Origin: Colwellia psychrerythraea 34H
GTDB taxonomy: Bacteria > Pseudomonadota > Gammaproteobacteria > Enterobacterales > Alteromonadaceae
Assembly (NCBI RefSeq): GCF_000012325.1
Contig: NC_003910.7
Coordinates: 3,410,001 to 3,474,000 of the forward strand
Length of the DNA stretch: 64,000 nucleotides
Reading direction: 5' to 3'
The translations under genes were made by a program, and so were the position numbers. This document shows, piece after piece, positions 8,728 through 18,148 of this stretch; the first letter of the stretch is position 1; every line of letters begins with the position of its first letter. Below the pieces are notes generated by a model. It had not been told where the DNA came from, did not search any database, and saw only the letters and a program-made list of their open reading frames with translations.

Positions 8728-9651
8728 TTAACTTGGATACCTAATGGATAAAATATCACAATCAACATTATCGAGTATTTTTTCAATAGTATTGCCAATA
8801 AATTTACCGTTATTGCCCATACCCATCACTAATAAATCAACTTCGTGTGATTTTACCAATTCAGGTAATTCAAATTCAGGTGAGCCCGCGACTAAGTGAG
8901 TCACCTCTTCATCAAAAGTATAATGGCTAAGTAACTCATCAAATACCACTTTGTGGTGATATTTTATCGCCTCGCTGTAATCAGTAAAATCACCACTAGC
9001 TAAACTGTGGTCCATACCCACAGCATTCATACCTTGCCATAATTCTATGCCCATAGGCTGATAACAGTGGCAAACGTGAGCTGTGCTATCAAATAATTCA
9101 GCCATGAGCAACTCCGCTTGGAGAATCTTGGTGTCTAATTGTTCAGGTTTATCATGTGCTCTTTCAGGATCAACTGCAGCCATAACAGTACGATACGAAT
9201 AATCACGAATGTGTTTAGTTAGTAATAAAGGAACTGGGCAGTGTTCTAATAATTGCCAATCACCAGGCGTGAAAAACATTCTGTTAATAGTCGAATCTTG
9301 CTTCGTTGATTTTATCACTATCGATGCGCCATTACTGGCGATCTTAGCCAAAACGGCACAACTGACATCAGAATGCCAAACGACATCAATATTAACGACA
9401 ATATCAAGGGATTTCACTTCAAGAGCGTACGTTTCTAACCACCGTAATTTCGATGCTATATATTCTTTTTGTAAAGCATCTAATTGCGTTTGATTAAAGT
9501 TCCAATGGCTAACAAATTGGCTATTATAAACCACAAGAAAAAGTTCGATACTTGCTGAAGTTTTTTCTGCAATGTTAATTGCTTGCACTAATGCTGATTG
9601 GTGGTCACTAGCAGCATCCATCACCACCAATATATTTGTAATATTTTTCAT
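8728..9651 (-). CDS. Tandem-domain universal stress protein (UspE-like)
   Basis: This 307-residue protein consists of two Usp domains. The first (about 1-140) starts NITNILVVMDAASDHQSALV. The second (about 155-305) ends in VMGMGNNGKFIGNTIEKILDNVDCDILSIR, close to the G-2X-G-9X-G(S/T) ATP-binding pattern. The two-domain layout and length match UspE. Such proteins help cells survive stress and stasis in the cytoplasm. The gene is monocistronic. Confidence 0.88.
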   Translation of the reverse strand: MKNITNILVVMDAASDHQSALVQAINIAEKTSASIELFLVVYNSQFVSHWNFNQTQLDALQKEYIASKLRWLETYALEVKSLDIVVNIDVVWHSDVSCAVLAKIASNGASIVIKSTKQDSTINRMFFTPGDWQLLEHCPVPLLLTKHIRDYSYRTVMAAVDPERAHDKPEQLDTKILQAELLMAELFDSTAHVCHCYQPMGIELWQGMNAVGMDHSLASGDFTDYSEAIKYHHKVVFDELLSHYTFDEEVTHLVAGSPEFELPELVKSHEVDLLVMGMGNNGKFIGNTIEKILDNVDCDILSIRYPS

Positions 9652-10119
9652 AATATTCCCTTAAGTATCAATATTCTAATTAACAACTATCTGAATAGTA
9701 CCTTTATTAATTTAGAAAATAACAATAAAGACATCTCTTATTTTAAAGTTAGTTGAATCAGATACTTATAGCAACATATTTAGGTTAATTTCGAACACAA
9801 GTTGATCTAAATTATGTATCAGTTATCTGGAGAGAGAAAGCTAAAGATATCAATGAACAATGGCGCGATTATTGAAAAAAAACAATGATTAATACTTGAT
9901 ATCAACTAAGGTTAGCTAAAATAAATTATCGTATTTCAAGTATTGTTAATTCTTTGATAGGCACTGCACTCATTGGACTGACCGGAGCAATGTTTTGTTT
10001 TGAGATCACCCTATGTCGCAAAGCGATATTTCTTTATTTAACTTTAAGATAATAACTAGGGCATATATCAATGCACCTAGTTATCTCCTTAAAATCGTAG
10101 GGCCGAGACTTTATAATAC
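9652..10119. other. Intergenic region, about 470 bases
   Basis: AT-rich and without a credible gene. It holds the usp promoter zone and a hairpin at 10050-10086 (ATAACTAGG...CCTAGTTAT) downstream of the VWA gene. A short hydrophobic reading frame around 9945-10050 has no start and no ribosome site. Confidence 0.5.
10050..10082 (-). terminator. Hairpin downstream of the VWA gene
   Basis: ATAACTAGG and CCTAGTTAT, with inner GCAT/ATGC, form an inverted repeat about 35 bases past the stop of the minus-strand VWA gene. The following T run is weak, so termination is only likely. Confidence 0.4.
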
Positions 10120-11292
10120 TTAGAGTAATGCCTTTATACCTTGAGTTAACCCTTCAACCGTTAAAGGATACATTTTATTAGCAACAATGCTTTTCATAAT
10201 ATCGATGGAACTATAATAAGACCACTGCCTTTCCTCTTGTGGGTTTAACCAAATACTCTTATCGAAATGGCTCAATAACCTTTTCATCCAAACACTACCT
10301 GGCTCTTCATTCCAGTGTTCTACACTACCGCCAGGGTATGTAATCTCATAAGGTCCCATCGTCGCATCCCCGATAAAAATCACTTTATAGTCACTACCAT
10401 AAGTATGAATGACTTTATGTATATCAACGGGCTCACTGGTTCGACGGTTATTGTCTCGCCATACATGCTCATAAACACAATTATGGAAATAAAAGAATTC
10501 TAAATGCTTAAATTCAGTGTGCACCGCTGAAAACAGTTGTTCACATACCTTGATATGATAATCCATGGAACCACCTACATCAAAAAACATCAGTAATTTA
10601 ATAGCATTGTGTCGCTCAGGTTTCATTTTAATATCAAGATAACCCGCATTACGAGCGGTAGCAGATATCGTATCATCAAGTGCCAAAACATCACTGGCAC
10701 CAGTACGCGCAAATTTTCGAAGCTTACGTAGGGCAACTTTGATGTTTCGCGTGCCAATTTCAACGTTATCATCTAGATTTCGATATTGACGCTTATCCCA
10801 CACTTTTACGGCTTGGCGATGTCGAGAGTTTTCTTGACCCACTCTTACACCTTCAGGGTTGTAACCATTTGCACCAAATGGCGATGTACCACCCGTGCCA
10901 ATCCACTTATTACCCCCTTCATGGCGTTTTTCCTGCTCTTTCAAGCGTTCAGCCAAGGTTTCCATTAATTTATCTAAACCGCCCATGGCTGAAATCTTTG
11001 CTTTTTCTTCATCAGAAAGCATTTTTTCAAAATGTTTCTTTAGCCAATCTTCAGGTATTGCCGACAAATCAAGTTCAATGGTTGATACGCCTTTAAAATA
11101 GTCCGCAAAAGCACGATCAAATTTATCAAAATAACTTTCATCTTTTACCAGAACTGCGCGGCTAACGACATAAAAATCATCAATATTAGCAAAAACTACG
11201 TGCTGCTCTAATACGCGAATTAAATCTAATAATTCACGTATGGTACAAGGCACTTTGTAGTCTCGTAATTTACAAAAAAAATCAATTAACAT
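10120..11292 (-). CDS. CoxE-like VWA-domain protein, partner of a MoxR ATPase
   Basis: This 390-residue cytoplasmic protein has a von Willebrand A domain (about 230-385). The metal-ion site reads DVGGSMD (Asp238), the variant usual in the CoxE-like family. A Gly-rich stretch (about 131-152, GTGGTSPFGANGYNPEGVR) precedes it. It lies 27 bases downstream of the AAA+ gene and is surely co-transcribed. MoxR/VWA pairs act as chaperone-type machines for maturation of enzymes or complexes; the client here is unknown. Confidence 0.87.
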   Translation of the reverse strand: MLIDFFCKLRDYKVPCTIRELLDLIRVLEQHVVFANIDDFYVVSRAVLVKDESYFDKFDRAFADYFKGVSTIELDLSAIPEDWLKKHFEKMLSDEEKAKISAMGGLDKLMETLAERLKEQEKRHEGGNKWIGTGGTSPFGANGYNPEGVRVGQENSRHRQAVKVWDKRQYRNLDDNVEIGTRNIKVALRKLRKFARTGASDVLALDDTISATARNAGYLDIKMKPERHNAIKLLMFFDVGGSMDYHIKVCEQLFSAVHTEFKHLEFFYFHNCVYEHVWRDNNRRTSEPVDIHKVIHTYGSDYKVIFIGDATMGPYEITYPGGSVEHWNEEPGSVWMKRLLSHFDKSIWLNPQEERQWSYYSSIDIMKSIVANKMYPLTVEGLTQGIKALL

Positions 11293-11319
11293 ATGCTTTT
11301 TGACCTCTGGTGATTTTAT

Positions 11320-12165
11320 TTATCGATGAGAACGATGCATAAAAGCGAGCTTTTCAAACAAATGCACATCTTGCTCATTTTTCAATAAAGCGCCATGTAA
11401 AGGCGGGATCACTTTTTTGGTGCGAGTTTCTTGTAAAACATCAATATCAATATCTTCAGCTAAAAGTAACTTTAACCAATCAATTAATTCAGACGTTGAA
11501 GGTTTCTTTTTAAGACCCGGTATTTCACGAAGATCAAAAAACAGTGCTAACGCTTCATCAAGCAGTTTTTGTTTGATGTTAGGAAAGTGCACATCAACAA
11601 TCGCTTTCATTTCTTCTGCTTCAGGAAAACTAATGTAATGAAAGAAACAACGACGCAAAAAGGCATCAGGTAACTCTTTCTCATTATTTGAGGTGATAAT
11701 AATAATGGGTCTTTGTTTAGCAACAACTTTCTCTTGGGTTTCATAAACAAAAAACTCCATTTTATCGAGTTCTAATAACAGATCATTAGGAAATTCAATA
11801 TCGGCTTTATCTATTTCATCAATTAATAAAACCGGTCTTTGATCCGCTGTAAAAGCATGCCACAGTTTTCCTTTTACTATGTAATTACTAATATCATGAA
11901 CTTTTTCATCGCCTAGCTGACTATCCCTAAGACGTGATACCGCATCATATTCATATAACCCTTGCTGAGCTTTAGTGGTTGATTTGATATGCCAAGGGAT
12001 TAACTCCGTGCCTAAACTCAACGCTAGCTCTTCAGCAAGCATCGTTTTTCCTGTCCCAGGTTCACCTTTAATTAGCAAAGGTCGTTCGAGTGCAATCGCC
12101 GCATTTACAGCAAGTTGCAGTGCTTTAGAGGCAATATAGTTACCCGTGCCATTAAATGATTTCAT
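11320..12165 (-). CDS. MoxR-family AAA+ ATPase
   Basis: This 281-residue protein has Walker A GEPGTGKTMLAEELAL (about 34-50), Walker B VLLIDEIDKAD (about 113-123), sensor 1 IIITSNNEKELPDAFLRRC (with the arginine finger) and a C-terminal lid. It is the first gene of a two-gene unit with the CoxE-like VWA protein. Family members remodel protein complexes or insert cofactors using ATP. Confidence 0.9.
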   Translation of the reverse strand: MKSFNGTGNYIASKALQLAVNAAIALERPLLIKGEPGTGKTMLAEELALSLGTELIPWHIKSTTKAQQGLYEYDAVSRLRDSQLGDEKVHDISNYIVKGKLWHAFTADQRPVLLIDEIDKADIEFPNDLLLELDKMEFFVYETQEKVVAKQRPIIIITSNNEKELPDAFLRRCFFHYISFPEAEEMKAIVDVHFPNIKQKLLDEALALFFDLREIPGLKKKPSTSELIDWLKLLLAEDIDIDVLQETRTKKVIPPLHGALLKNEQDVHLFEKLAFMHRSHR

Positions 12166-12331
12166 GTTTTTCCCACTTATTGTTTACAAATTAAACTAAG
12201 GTATTGATTAACTATGCCATTTTATTTAACCGAATAGAAAATGACACTAGATATCTTCATATGACGCTAACTTTAACCTGTTAGTAAAAATTTTCCACAG
12301 GATTTAAAAAATAGTTGGAATAAGCAGAGAA

Positions 12332-12650
12332 TATATACCCAAACTACATGAAGATGCAGGCTTCAGTTGGAATTAGAAACGTCTTTAGCCAAGGCATAGA
12401 TTGATGATAATGGTTACTCCATTATCGAAATCAATAACGTAGGATAAAGCGTTTCTAAACCAACCTTATAGGGGCGTCTGAGCAATTCATATTCTTCGTT
12501 GCCTTTATTTTTAAGGGCGCTACATGGATGTAGCTTCTTAGAGAATGCAGGAGCATATTCTCCTGAATAACCATTAATAAAATGAAGCGTCTTGAAGATG
12601 AAGTGCTCTGGCGTCCTGAAACACGTATCTTCAAGTGGCTTGGGTATATA
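12332..12650. mobile_element. MITE-like element, 319 bp, with 24-bp imperfect terminal inverted repeats
   Basis: The left end TATATACCCAAACTACATGA (continuing to 12355) and the reverse complement of 12627-12650 match at 21 of 24 positions. The interior carries the double-hairpin block (12519-12577) also found at 6953-7012. There is no transposase gene. Similar TATACCCAAG...TTGAAGAT ends occur between genes in Vibrio-like and Alteromonas-like genomes (recalled, not searched). Confidence 0.65.
12519..12577 (+). repeat. Double-hairpin intergenic repeat, copy 2
   Basis: GCTACATGGATGTAGC (12519-12534) and AGGAGCATATTCTCCT (12549-12564) correspond to the block at 6953-7012. Paired substitutions keep the first stem intact. 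Confidence 0.75.
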
Positions 12651-12884
12651 CTGGTTAGCAATCAAGGTAGATGTTTCAGAATGCTTTAATTGATAGCGAT
12701 AATACGATTAATATCGAGCAGAAAAATAAACTGACAATAATAAGATAGACTAGATCAAGTAATCTGTAAGTAGTGGTTATATTTATAGTTTAAGCTATAT
12801 ACAATCGAGATAGATTAGAACTTGCTTAGGATGAGCAGTGTTCAATAAATGGAATTATTTATTGTAATAGTAGGAACGGTCAAT

Positions 12885-14492
12885 ATGTTAAAAAACCTGT
12901 CACTGGCTAAAAAAATTCACTTAGCACTCACCTTAATTGGTGCTATTTTTTTAAGTACAACGATTTTCTTTTTTCATCATGATGAAAAAGAGCTGGCAGA
13001 GCACTTTGTTGAACGAAACCTTGAAAGCCTTGCACTTAATTATTTTGACTCGGTCAATACCATGATGCTCACAGGCACTATCGCTAATCGACAACTTATT
13101 CAAAATAAAATTCTCAGCCAAGACGATATTGTAGAAGCAAGAATTCTACGTACCCAAGCGGTTAATAAAGTTTTTGGTGAAGGCTTCCCTGATCAGAGTG
13201 CAAAAAGTGCATTTGAACGAGAAGGTCTAGCGGGTAAAAGAGCGTTTAAAAAGTTTGAACTTGATGGCAAACGTATGATGAGCTTTATTATACCGGTCAA
13301 AGCAAGTTCAGATTATCGCGGCACCAATTGTTTAACTTGCCATCAGGTTAGTGAAAACGAAATATTAGGCGCAGTAAAACTTACCTATGACTTATCAACC
13401 GTAGATAAAGAAATCACCAGCTCTATTACTCAAGCTGCAATTTTACAATTGGTCATTACCTTAATTTGTTTTACCTTGTTAAGCCTTACCCTGAGAAAGC
13501 TAATTTTCTTCCGATTAAAACGCCTAAGCAATTCTATTAAAACGGCTGCTGAAGAACTCGATTTAAATAAAGAAATTAAAGTTAATTATCAAGATGAACT
13601 CGGTTCAGTAAGCATAGCGCTTAATGACATGATGAGTAAGTTTAGAATTAGCTTCATGTCAATTGCCCAAGCGAGTGAACAATTAACTGAATCAGCTAAA
13701 GAAGTTGATAAAATATCTTCGCTAACACTCGAAGCAGTGTTAGAGCAAAAGAATGGCACCGACTCTGTCGCTGCTGCAATTAATGAGTTAGATACCTCTG
13801 CGAATGAAGTACAACATAATACGCAAAGTGCAGCTGATAAATCAGTTTCAGCAAATGAAAGGACCTCACAGGGGTTAATTCTTGTTGAACAAGCGAGAGT
13901 TGGCATTAATGATCTCAGAGATAAAGTTGTTGAAAACACAGCGATGATCACTGATTTGAGTAATAAAACCAATGAAGTGGGCAGTGTTTTAGAAGTCATT
14001 ACCGCCATTGCTGAACAGACAAATTTATTAGCGTTAAATGCTGCGATAGAAGCAGCAAGAGCTGGCGAACAAGGTAGAGGTTTTGCTGTCGTCGCCGATG
14101 AAGTTCGTTCTTTAGCAACTCGTACTCGTGAATCAATTGAGCAAATACACGTAACAATGAGTCGATTACAAGTTGGAGCAAAAGGTGCTGTTGATTCAAT
14201 GAATGTGGTTAGTCAACAAGCCAGCGAAAAAGCTGAAGATGTTGCTAATGTTGCTGATTTATTGACAAGTATCAGTGCTGAAATTCAGGAATTAGACGAA
14301 CTTAACTGTCAAATTTCAGATGCCGCGACGCAGCAGAACTTAGCCGCTGATGAAATTAACATTAATGTCGTTAATATAAGTAATGTTGCTGAAAAATCGA
14401 GTGATGATGCTATTCGTGGAAAAGAGATCAGCGAGCATTTACTGTCACTTGCTTATGAATTAAATACCCAGTTAACAAAATTTAAGTTATAA
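12885..14492 (+). CDS. Methyl-accepting chemotaxis protein with periplasmic haem-c motif
   Basis: The start at 12885 (MLKNLSLAKKIHLALTLIGA) is preferred over an ATG 36 bases upstream because AGGAACG precedes it and the protein then begins at the first membrane helix. In the 535-residue product, TM1 is about 11-30. The periplasmic domain contains CLTCH (Cys149-His153), a haem-c attachment motif. TM2 is about 185-203, followed by a HAMP domain and the cytoplasmic signalling tip with EQTNLLALNAAIEAARAGEQ and GRGFAVVADEVR. Haem-bearing chemoreceptors are known to sense redox state or gases. The next gene encodes a dihaem peroxidase. Confidence 0.88.
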   Translation: MLKNLSLAKKIHLALTLIGAIFLSTTIFFFHHDEKELAEHFVERNLESLALNYFDSVNTMMLTGTIANRQLIQNKILSQDDIVEARILRTQAVNKVFGEGFPDQSAKSAFEREGLAGKRAFKKFELDGKRMMSFIIPVKASSDYRGTNCLTCHQVSENEILGAVKLTYDLSTVDKEITSSITQAAILQLVITLICFTLLSLTLRKLIFFRLKRLSNSIKTAAEELDLNKEIKVNYQDELGSVSIALNDMMSKFRISFMSIAQASEQLTESAKEVDKISSLTLEAVLEQKNGTDSVAAAINELDTSANEVQHNTQSAADKSVSANERTSQGLILVEQARVGINDLRDKVVENTAMITDLSNKTNEVGSVLEVITAIAEQTNLLALNAAIEAARAGEQGRGFAVVADEVRSLATRTRESIEQIHVTMSRLQVGAKGAVDSMNVVSQQASEKAEDVANVADLLTSISAEIQELDELNCQISDAATQQNLAADEININVVNISNVAEKSSDDAIRGKEISEHLLSLAYELNTQLTKFKL

Positions 14493-14731
14493 AAAAGTAA
14501 GAGTTATGCTAAATAGTGAGCAACCTATGTTGATCGCTATTCAGTGTCCATTACGATTAATTGACCTCAGTAAAACGCTAAGTTAATTCATGTAACGGCT
14601 ACACCATTGATCATTAACTTAACCTCACTTAAGTTAACTTTCCATTTGCACATTTCTTCCTTAATTGTTCCATAGTGCTTACACTTTTCACTGTTAACGT
14701 ATAGCTAACTCTATTTATAGCGAAGTTAGCC

Positions 14732-16237
14732 ATGCTTATTAACACTTTATTTTTTAACTCAAAAAAATCAGCAAATACAACGTTACTTTCCGTCGCTGTA
14801 CTCACCCTATCGGCACTGACCTTGTCTGGTTGTAATTCAGATGATTCATCTAATGACAGCATTACTGAAGTAATACCTGTGGAGACTCAAAGTACTCAAC
14901 CAACAGCCAATAGTATTAACCAGGCACCTATCGCTTTTGATAATGTCGTAACACTACAAAGTAATGAGACCATTACTATAACCTTAGTAGCGACAGACAA
15001 TGAAAGTTCACCACTTATCTACACTATTGAAAATCCCCCTGAAAATGGTGTTATTAGCCAAAATAATAACAGCATCATTTACACCACCAACAACAATTTT
15101 ATCGGCAGTGACAGTTTCACTTTCATAGCCAATGACGGCGATGATAATTCAAACATTGCGACGATATCGATTGAAGTGCTGGCGCCAAGTCTAACAACGA
15201 CATTGCTTGATGGCAGCATTGTTGATACCGCCATATTAGTCAATTTGGGTAACCTGCTCTATCACGATACTAACTTATCAAATCCTATCGGTCAGTCCTG
15301 TGCAAGTTGTCACGATTTGAATACTGGTTTTGATGATCCTAACACGGCAAATCCAACGTCCGTAGGCGCAGATGGCAGCAGTTTTGGTACTCGTAACTCC
15401 CCAACTGCAAGCTATAGCGCTCATATACCCTCGCCGCAAAACCCAGTACCTGGCGGAACACAAGGATTTATGGGTGGCTTGTTTTTAGATGGTAGAGCAG
15501 CCTCATTAGAAGAACAGGCAAAGGGACCGTTTCTTAATCCCGTAGAAATGGGCAATGCCAGTGCCAATGAGGTGATTAGCAAAGTCGCTCAAAGTACCTA
15601 CGCCACTGAGTTTGAATTATTATTTGGAGATGACGTTTTGCTAGAAACAGACCGCGCATATAATTACGTTGCTGATGCGATTGCCGCCTTTGAAAGAACA
15701 TCTCTTTTCTCTCCTTTTTCTTCAAAGTTCGACCAAGTCCAAGCTGGTACGGCAGTCTTCACCAACGCTGAACGCCAAGGACAAGATATTTTTAACAACA
15801 AAGGTGATTGTCAACGTTGCCACGGCACTAACGCTGTTGGAGCTAATACCAATAACACCAACAATTCTGAAATATTTTCAGACTTCAGCTATAAAAATAT
15901 TGGTGTACCGAGCAACCCTTTATTGCCTGCGTTTATTGAGGATCCGCTCTTCATTGATTTAGGCTTAGGAGCACAATCAGGTAATGATCGTAACGATGGA
16001 CAATTTAGAGTATCAACCTTGCGCAATATCGCTCACACAGCCCCTTATATGCACAACGGTGTATTCACCACATTAAGAGAGGTCATCAATTTTTATAATA
16101 CTCGGGACACAACCTTTACCGATGCGCCAGAAGTTAACCAAAACGTCGATCAAGGTGGACGCATTGGTGAACTGAATTTAACAGAAAATGAAATTGATAA
16201 CTTAATGGCCTTTTTAGAAACATTATCTGATGAGTAG
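14732..16237 (+). CDS. Dihaem cytochrome c peroxidase/MauG-type lipoprotein with N-terminal Ig-like domain
   Basis: This 501-residue protein has a lipoprotein signal with lipobox LSGC (Cys34). A cadherin/VCBS-like domain follows (about 65-153). The rest is a bacterial dihaem peroxidase domain with haem motifs CASCH (190-194) and CQRCH (360-364), the conserved FLDGRA and a PYMHNGVFTTLREVINFYN C-terminus. It should sit at a membrane facing the periplasm or outside and reduce peroxide, or oxidise a substrate like MauG. The extra Ig-like spacer is unusual for periplasmic CcpA. No operon is obvious. Confidence 0.88.
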   Translation: MLINTLFFNSKKSANTTLLSVAVLTLSALTLSGCNSDDSSNDSITEVIPVETQSTQPTANSINQAPIAFDNVVTLQSNETITITLVATDNESSPLIYTIENPPENGVISQNNNSIIYTTNNNFIGSDSFTFIANDGDDNSNIATISIEVLAPSLTTTLLDGSIVDTAILVNLGNLLYHDTNLSNPIGQSCASCHDLNTGFDDPNTANPTSVGADGSSFGTRNSPTASYSAHIPSPQNPVPGGTQGFMGGLFLDGRAASLEEQAKGPFLNPVEMGNASANEVISKVAQSTYATEFELLFGDDVLLETDRAYNYVADAIAAFERTSLFSPFSSKFDQVQAGTAVFTNAERQGQDIFNNKGDCQRCHGTNAVGANTNNTNNSEIFSDFSYKNIGVPSNPLLPAFIEDPLFIDLGLGAQSGNDRNDGQFRVSTLRNIAHTAPYMHNGVFTTLREVINFYNTRDTTFTDAPEVNQNVDQGGRIGELNLTENEIDNLMAFLETLSDE

Positions 16238-16313
16238 TTCCAATACATTCACTAAAGCATTATTATATCGTTAATTAAAGGATTAATTAAAATGACAATT
16301 AAGGATGAATAAC

Positions 16314-16469
16314 ATGAGTTTACGTAAAATAATGCGCTTTAACTACTTAATGGAAAGAGTGCTGGCCAAGCAATTAAACCGTGATGACCTAGAGTATTTA
16401 GCACTAAGGAAACAATGGAACGAAGCGTTTAACAACAAATCTATAAACGATGAATCCATAAATCGATAA
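16314..16469 (+). CDS. Small hypothetical protein, 51 aa
   Basis: The frame from ATG 16314 to TAA 16469 encodes MSLRKIMRFNYLMERVLAKQ and 31 further residues ending NDESINR. An AAGGA site lies about nine bases upstream of the ATG. The composition is basic then polar, and helical. It sits just upstream of the sensor kinase gene. No family is recognised, and chance occurrence cannot be excluded. Confidence 0.45.
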   Translation: MSLRKIMRFNYLMERVLAKQLNRDDLEYLALRKQWNEAFNNKSINDESINR

Positions 16470-16570
16470 TCAGATGAATCCTTTATTGTGCGGGCTTTAT
16501 AAAAAATAAAGCACATATCAGCACTATAAATTCATCAATAACAACTGACCCTATACTTATGATTTGAGCC

Positions 16571-18115
16571 ATGAAAATATTTACTAAATTAATACTAACA
16601 CTGTTATTTATTAGCTTATTATTGCTGAGTATTATTTATATTGCGGTGCAGTGGAGCTTTGATCGTGGCATGTTGGATTACGTTAATAAAAAGGAACTGG
16701 CAAGTTTACAGCTCTTATCAAACAACTTAGCCACTTTTTATCAGCAAGAACAACGTTGGACAACCTTAGTGGCTGCAAGTAATAACAACAGACGCCCTCC
16801 TCCAAGAAAGCATGAACGTTTTTCATCTCCTCCCGTACAAAACGATCAATTCAGACCTAGCCAAACTTGGCGGAAACTATTAAAACTTTCACATGACGGC
16901 GTTAAACTTCCAACGGATGTCAGGCAATATTTAGCTGCCAACGATGATTTTATGCCTAAGCATAATAGACCACCGCCACGTTCAAATTTTCAGCGCAGTT
17001 CAAGACCCGAAGACCGTCAACCAAGGCCTCCTCAAAACCAAGGCGCGTTGCACCCAAGTTTGCTCGATGCAGATAAACAATTAATATTGGGGAGAATGAC
17101 ACCTGACTTTAGCTTACAAGCCATTCACTTGAATGGAGATCTTATTGGCTATTTAGCTTTACCGCCTAAAACAAAACTAACTGATGAGTTTGATTTAGCA
17201 TTTCTTGCACAAATTAACGCTAACCTGCTTTATATTGTCCTCGGACTTTTCCTAATCATTATCGTTATTGCTGTCCCCTTATCACGTCACTTTGTTAGGC
17301 CCATTAAACGTTTAGAGCATGCTATGCGTTCACTAAACAACGGTAACTTTAAAGTAAAAACGGATGTGATCGGTAATGATGAATTAGCATCACTGTCGCT
17401 ACACTTTAACGATTTAGCTAAAACCCTAGAACAAAATGAAAGTTCTCGTAATACCTGGTTAGCCAATATATCTCATGAGTTACGCACACCTATCGCCATT
17501 ATTAAAGGAGAAATTGAAGCAATTGAAGATGGCATCAGACCTTTAGATTTAAATAGTTTATCTTCACTAAATGATGAAGTTAACCATCTACATAAACTCG
17601 TTAATGATTTATCTGCTTTATCAAATGCCGAAATTGGCGCCATGCGTTATCAAAAAGAGCAGTTGAATTTAGCCGACATTGTTAAACACAATTTACTGCG
17701 TCATCAGCAGCAGGCAAGCGAGCTGAACATTACCATCAGTCAACAACTCATTAGCAGTGATGTAATCATATGGGCCGATGAAACCCGCATCAACCAATTA
17801 ATAGACAACTTAATCAATAATAGCGTTAAGTACACGCAAACACTGGGCACTATTCATCTTTCACTAACCAAAGAAACCTCTCATGTGGTACTTACTATTA
17901 GTGATAGTTTTCCTAGTGTGCCCGATAACTCACTACCTAAATTATTTGACCATTTATATCGCGTTGAAAGCTCTAGAAATAGAAAAACGGGGGGGTCAGG
18001 GTTAGGCTTAGCATTATGTAAAAAAATAATGTCTGCTCACCAAGGAAGCATTAAAGCATCTCATGCCAAGCAAGGCGGCCTTGAAATCAGTTGTACATTT
18101 CCTCTGATAACTTAG
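16571..18115 (+). CDS. Sensor histidine kinase (BaeS-like) with Pro/Arg-rich periplasmic domain
   Basis: This 514-residue kinase has TM1 (about 5-27), a periplasmic domain to about 215, TM2 (about 218-236), HAMP, HisKA with phosphoacceptor His302 in ANISHELRTPIAIIKGE, and a HATPase with the G2 box GGSGLGLALC. The periplasmic part has Pro/Arg-rich tracts (RRPPPRKHERF near 74-84, RPPPRSNF near 133-140, RPPQ near 152-155) of a kind not expected in a folded sensor. It is followed 33 bases later by its response regulator. Confidence 0.88.
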   Translation: MKIFTKLILTLLFISLLLLSIIYIAVQWSFDRGMLDYVNKKELASLQLLSNNLATFYQQEQRWTTLVAASNNNRRPPPRKHERFSSPPVQNDQFRPSQTWRKLLKLSHDGVKLPTDVRQYLAANDDFMPKHNRPPPRSNFQRSSRPEDRQPRPPQNQGALHPSLLDADKQLILGRMTPDFSLQAIHLNGDLIGYLALPPKTKLTDEFDLAFLAQINANLLYIVLGLFLIIIVIAVPLSRHFVRPIKRLEHAMRSLNNGNFKVKTDVIGNDELASLSLHFNDLAKTLEQNESSRNTWLANISHELRTPIAIIKGEIEAIEDGIRPLDLNSLSSLNDEVNHLHKLVNDLSALSNAEIGAMRYQKEQLNLADIVKHNLLRHQQQASELNITISQQLISSDVIIWADETRINQLIDNLINNSVKYTQTLGTIHLSLTKETSHVVLTISDSFPSVPDNSLPKLFDHLYRVESSRNRKTGGSGLGLALCKKIMSAHQGSIKASHAKQGGLEISCTFPLIT

Positions 18116-18148
18116 CAGACAACGATATGATCAGGATTAAAAATTAAC

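Larger units (their letters stand above)
12166..12884. other. Intergenic region holding a MITE-like element
   Basis: About 720 bases. The first 165 are the AAA+ gene upstream region. 12332-12650 is a miniature element with terminal inverted repeats. The rest leads to the chemoreceptor gene. The short frames at 12414-12665 read through the element and are not genes. Confidence 0.6.

Noticed and set aside
9945..10052. Short hydrophobic frame between the usp and VWA genes, thought to be a transporter relic
   Set aside because: It is too short and generic. No family could be recognised, and no start codon or ribosome site is present.
12414..12665. Overlapping short reading frames of 68-83 residues
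   Set aside because: They read through the MITE-like element and share a peptide with the frame at 6839-7021 only because both cross the same hairpin repeat.
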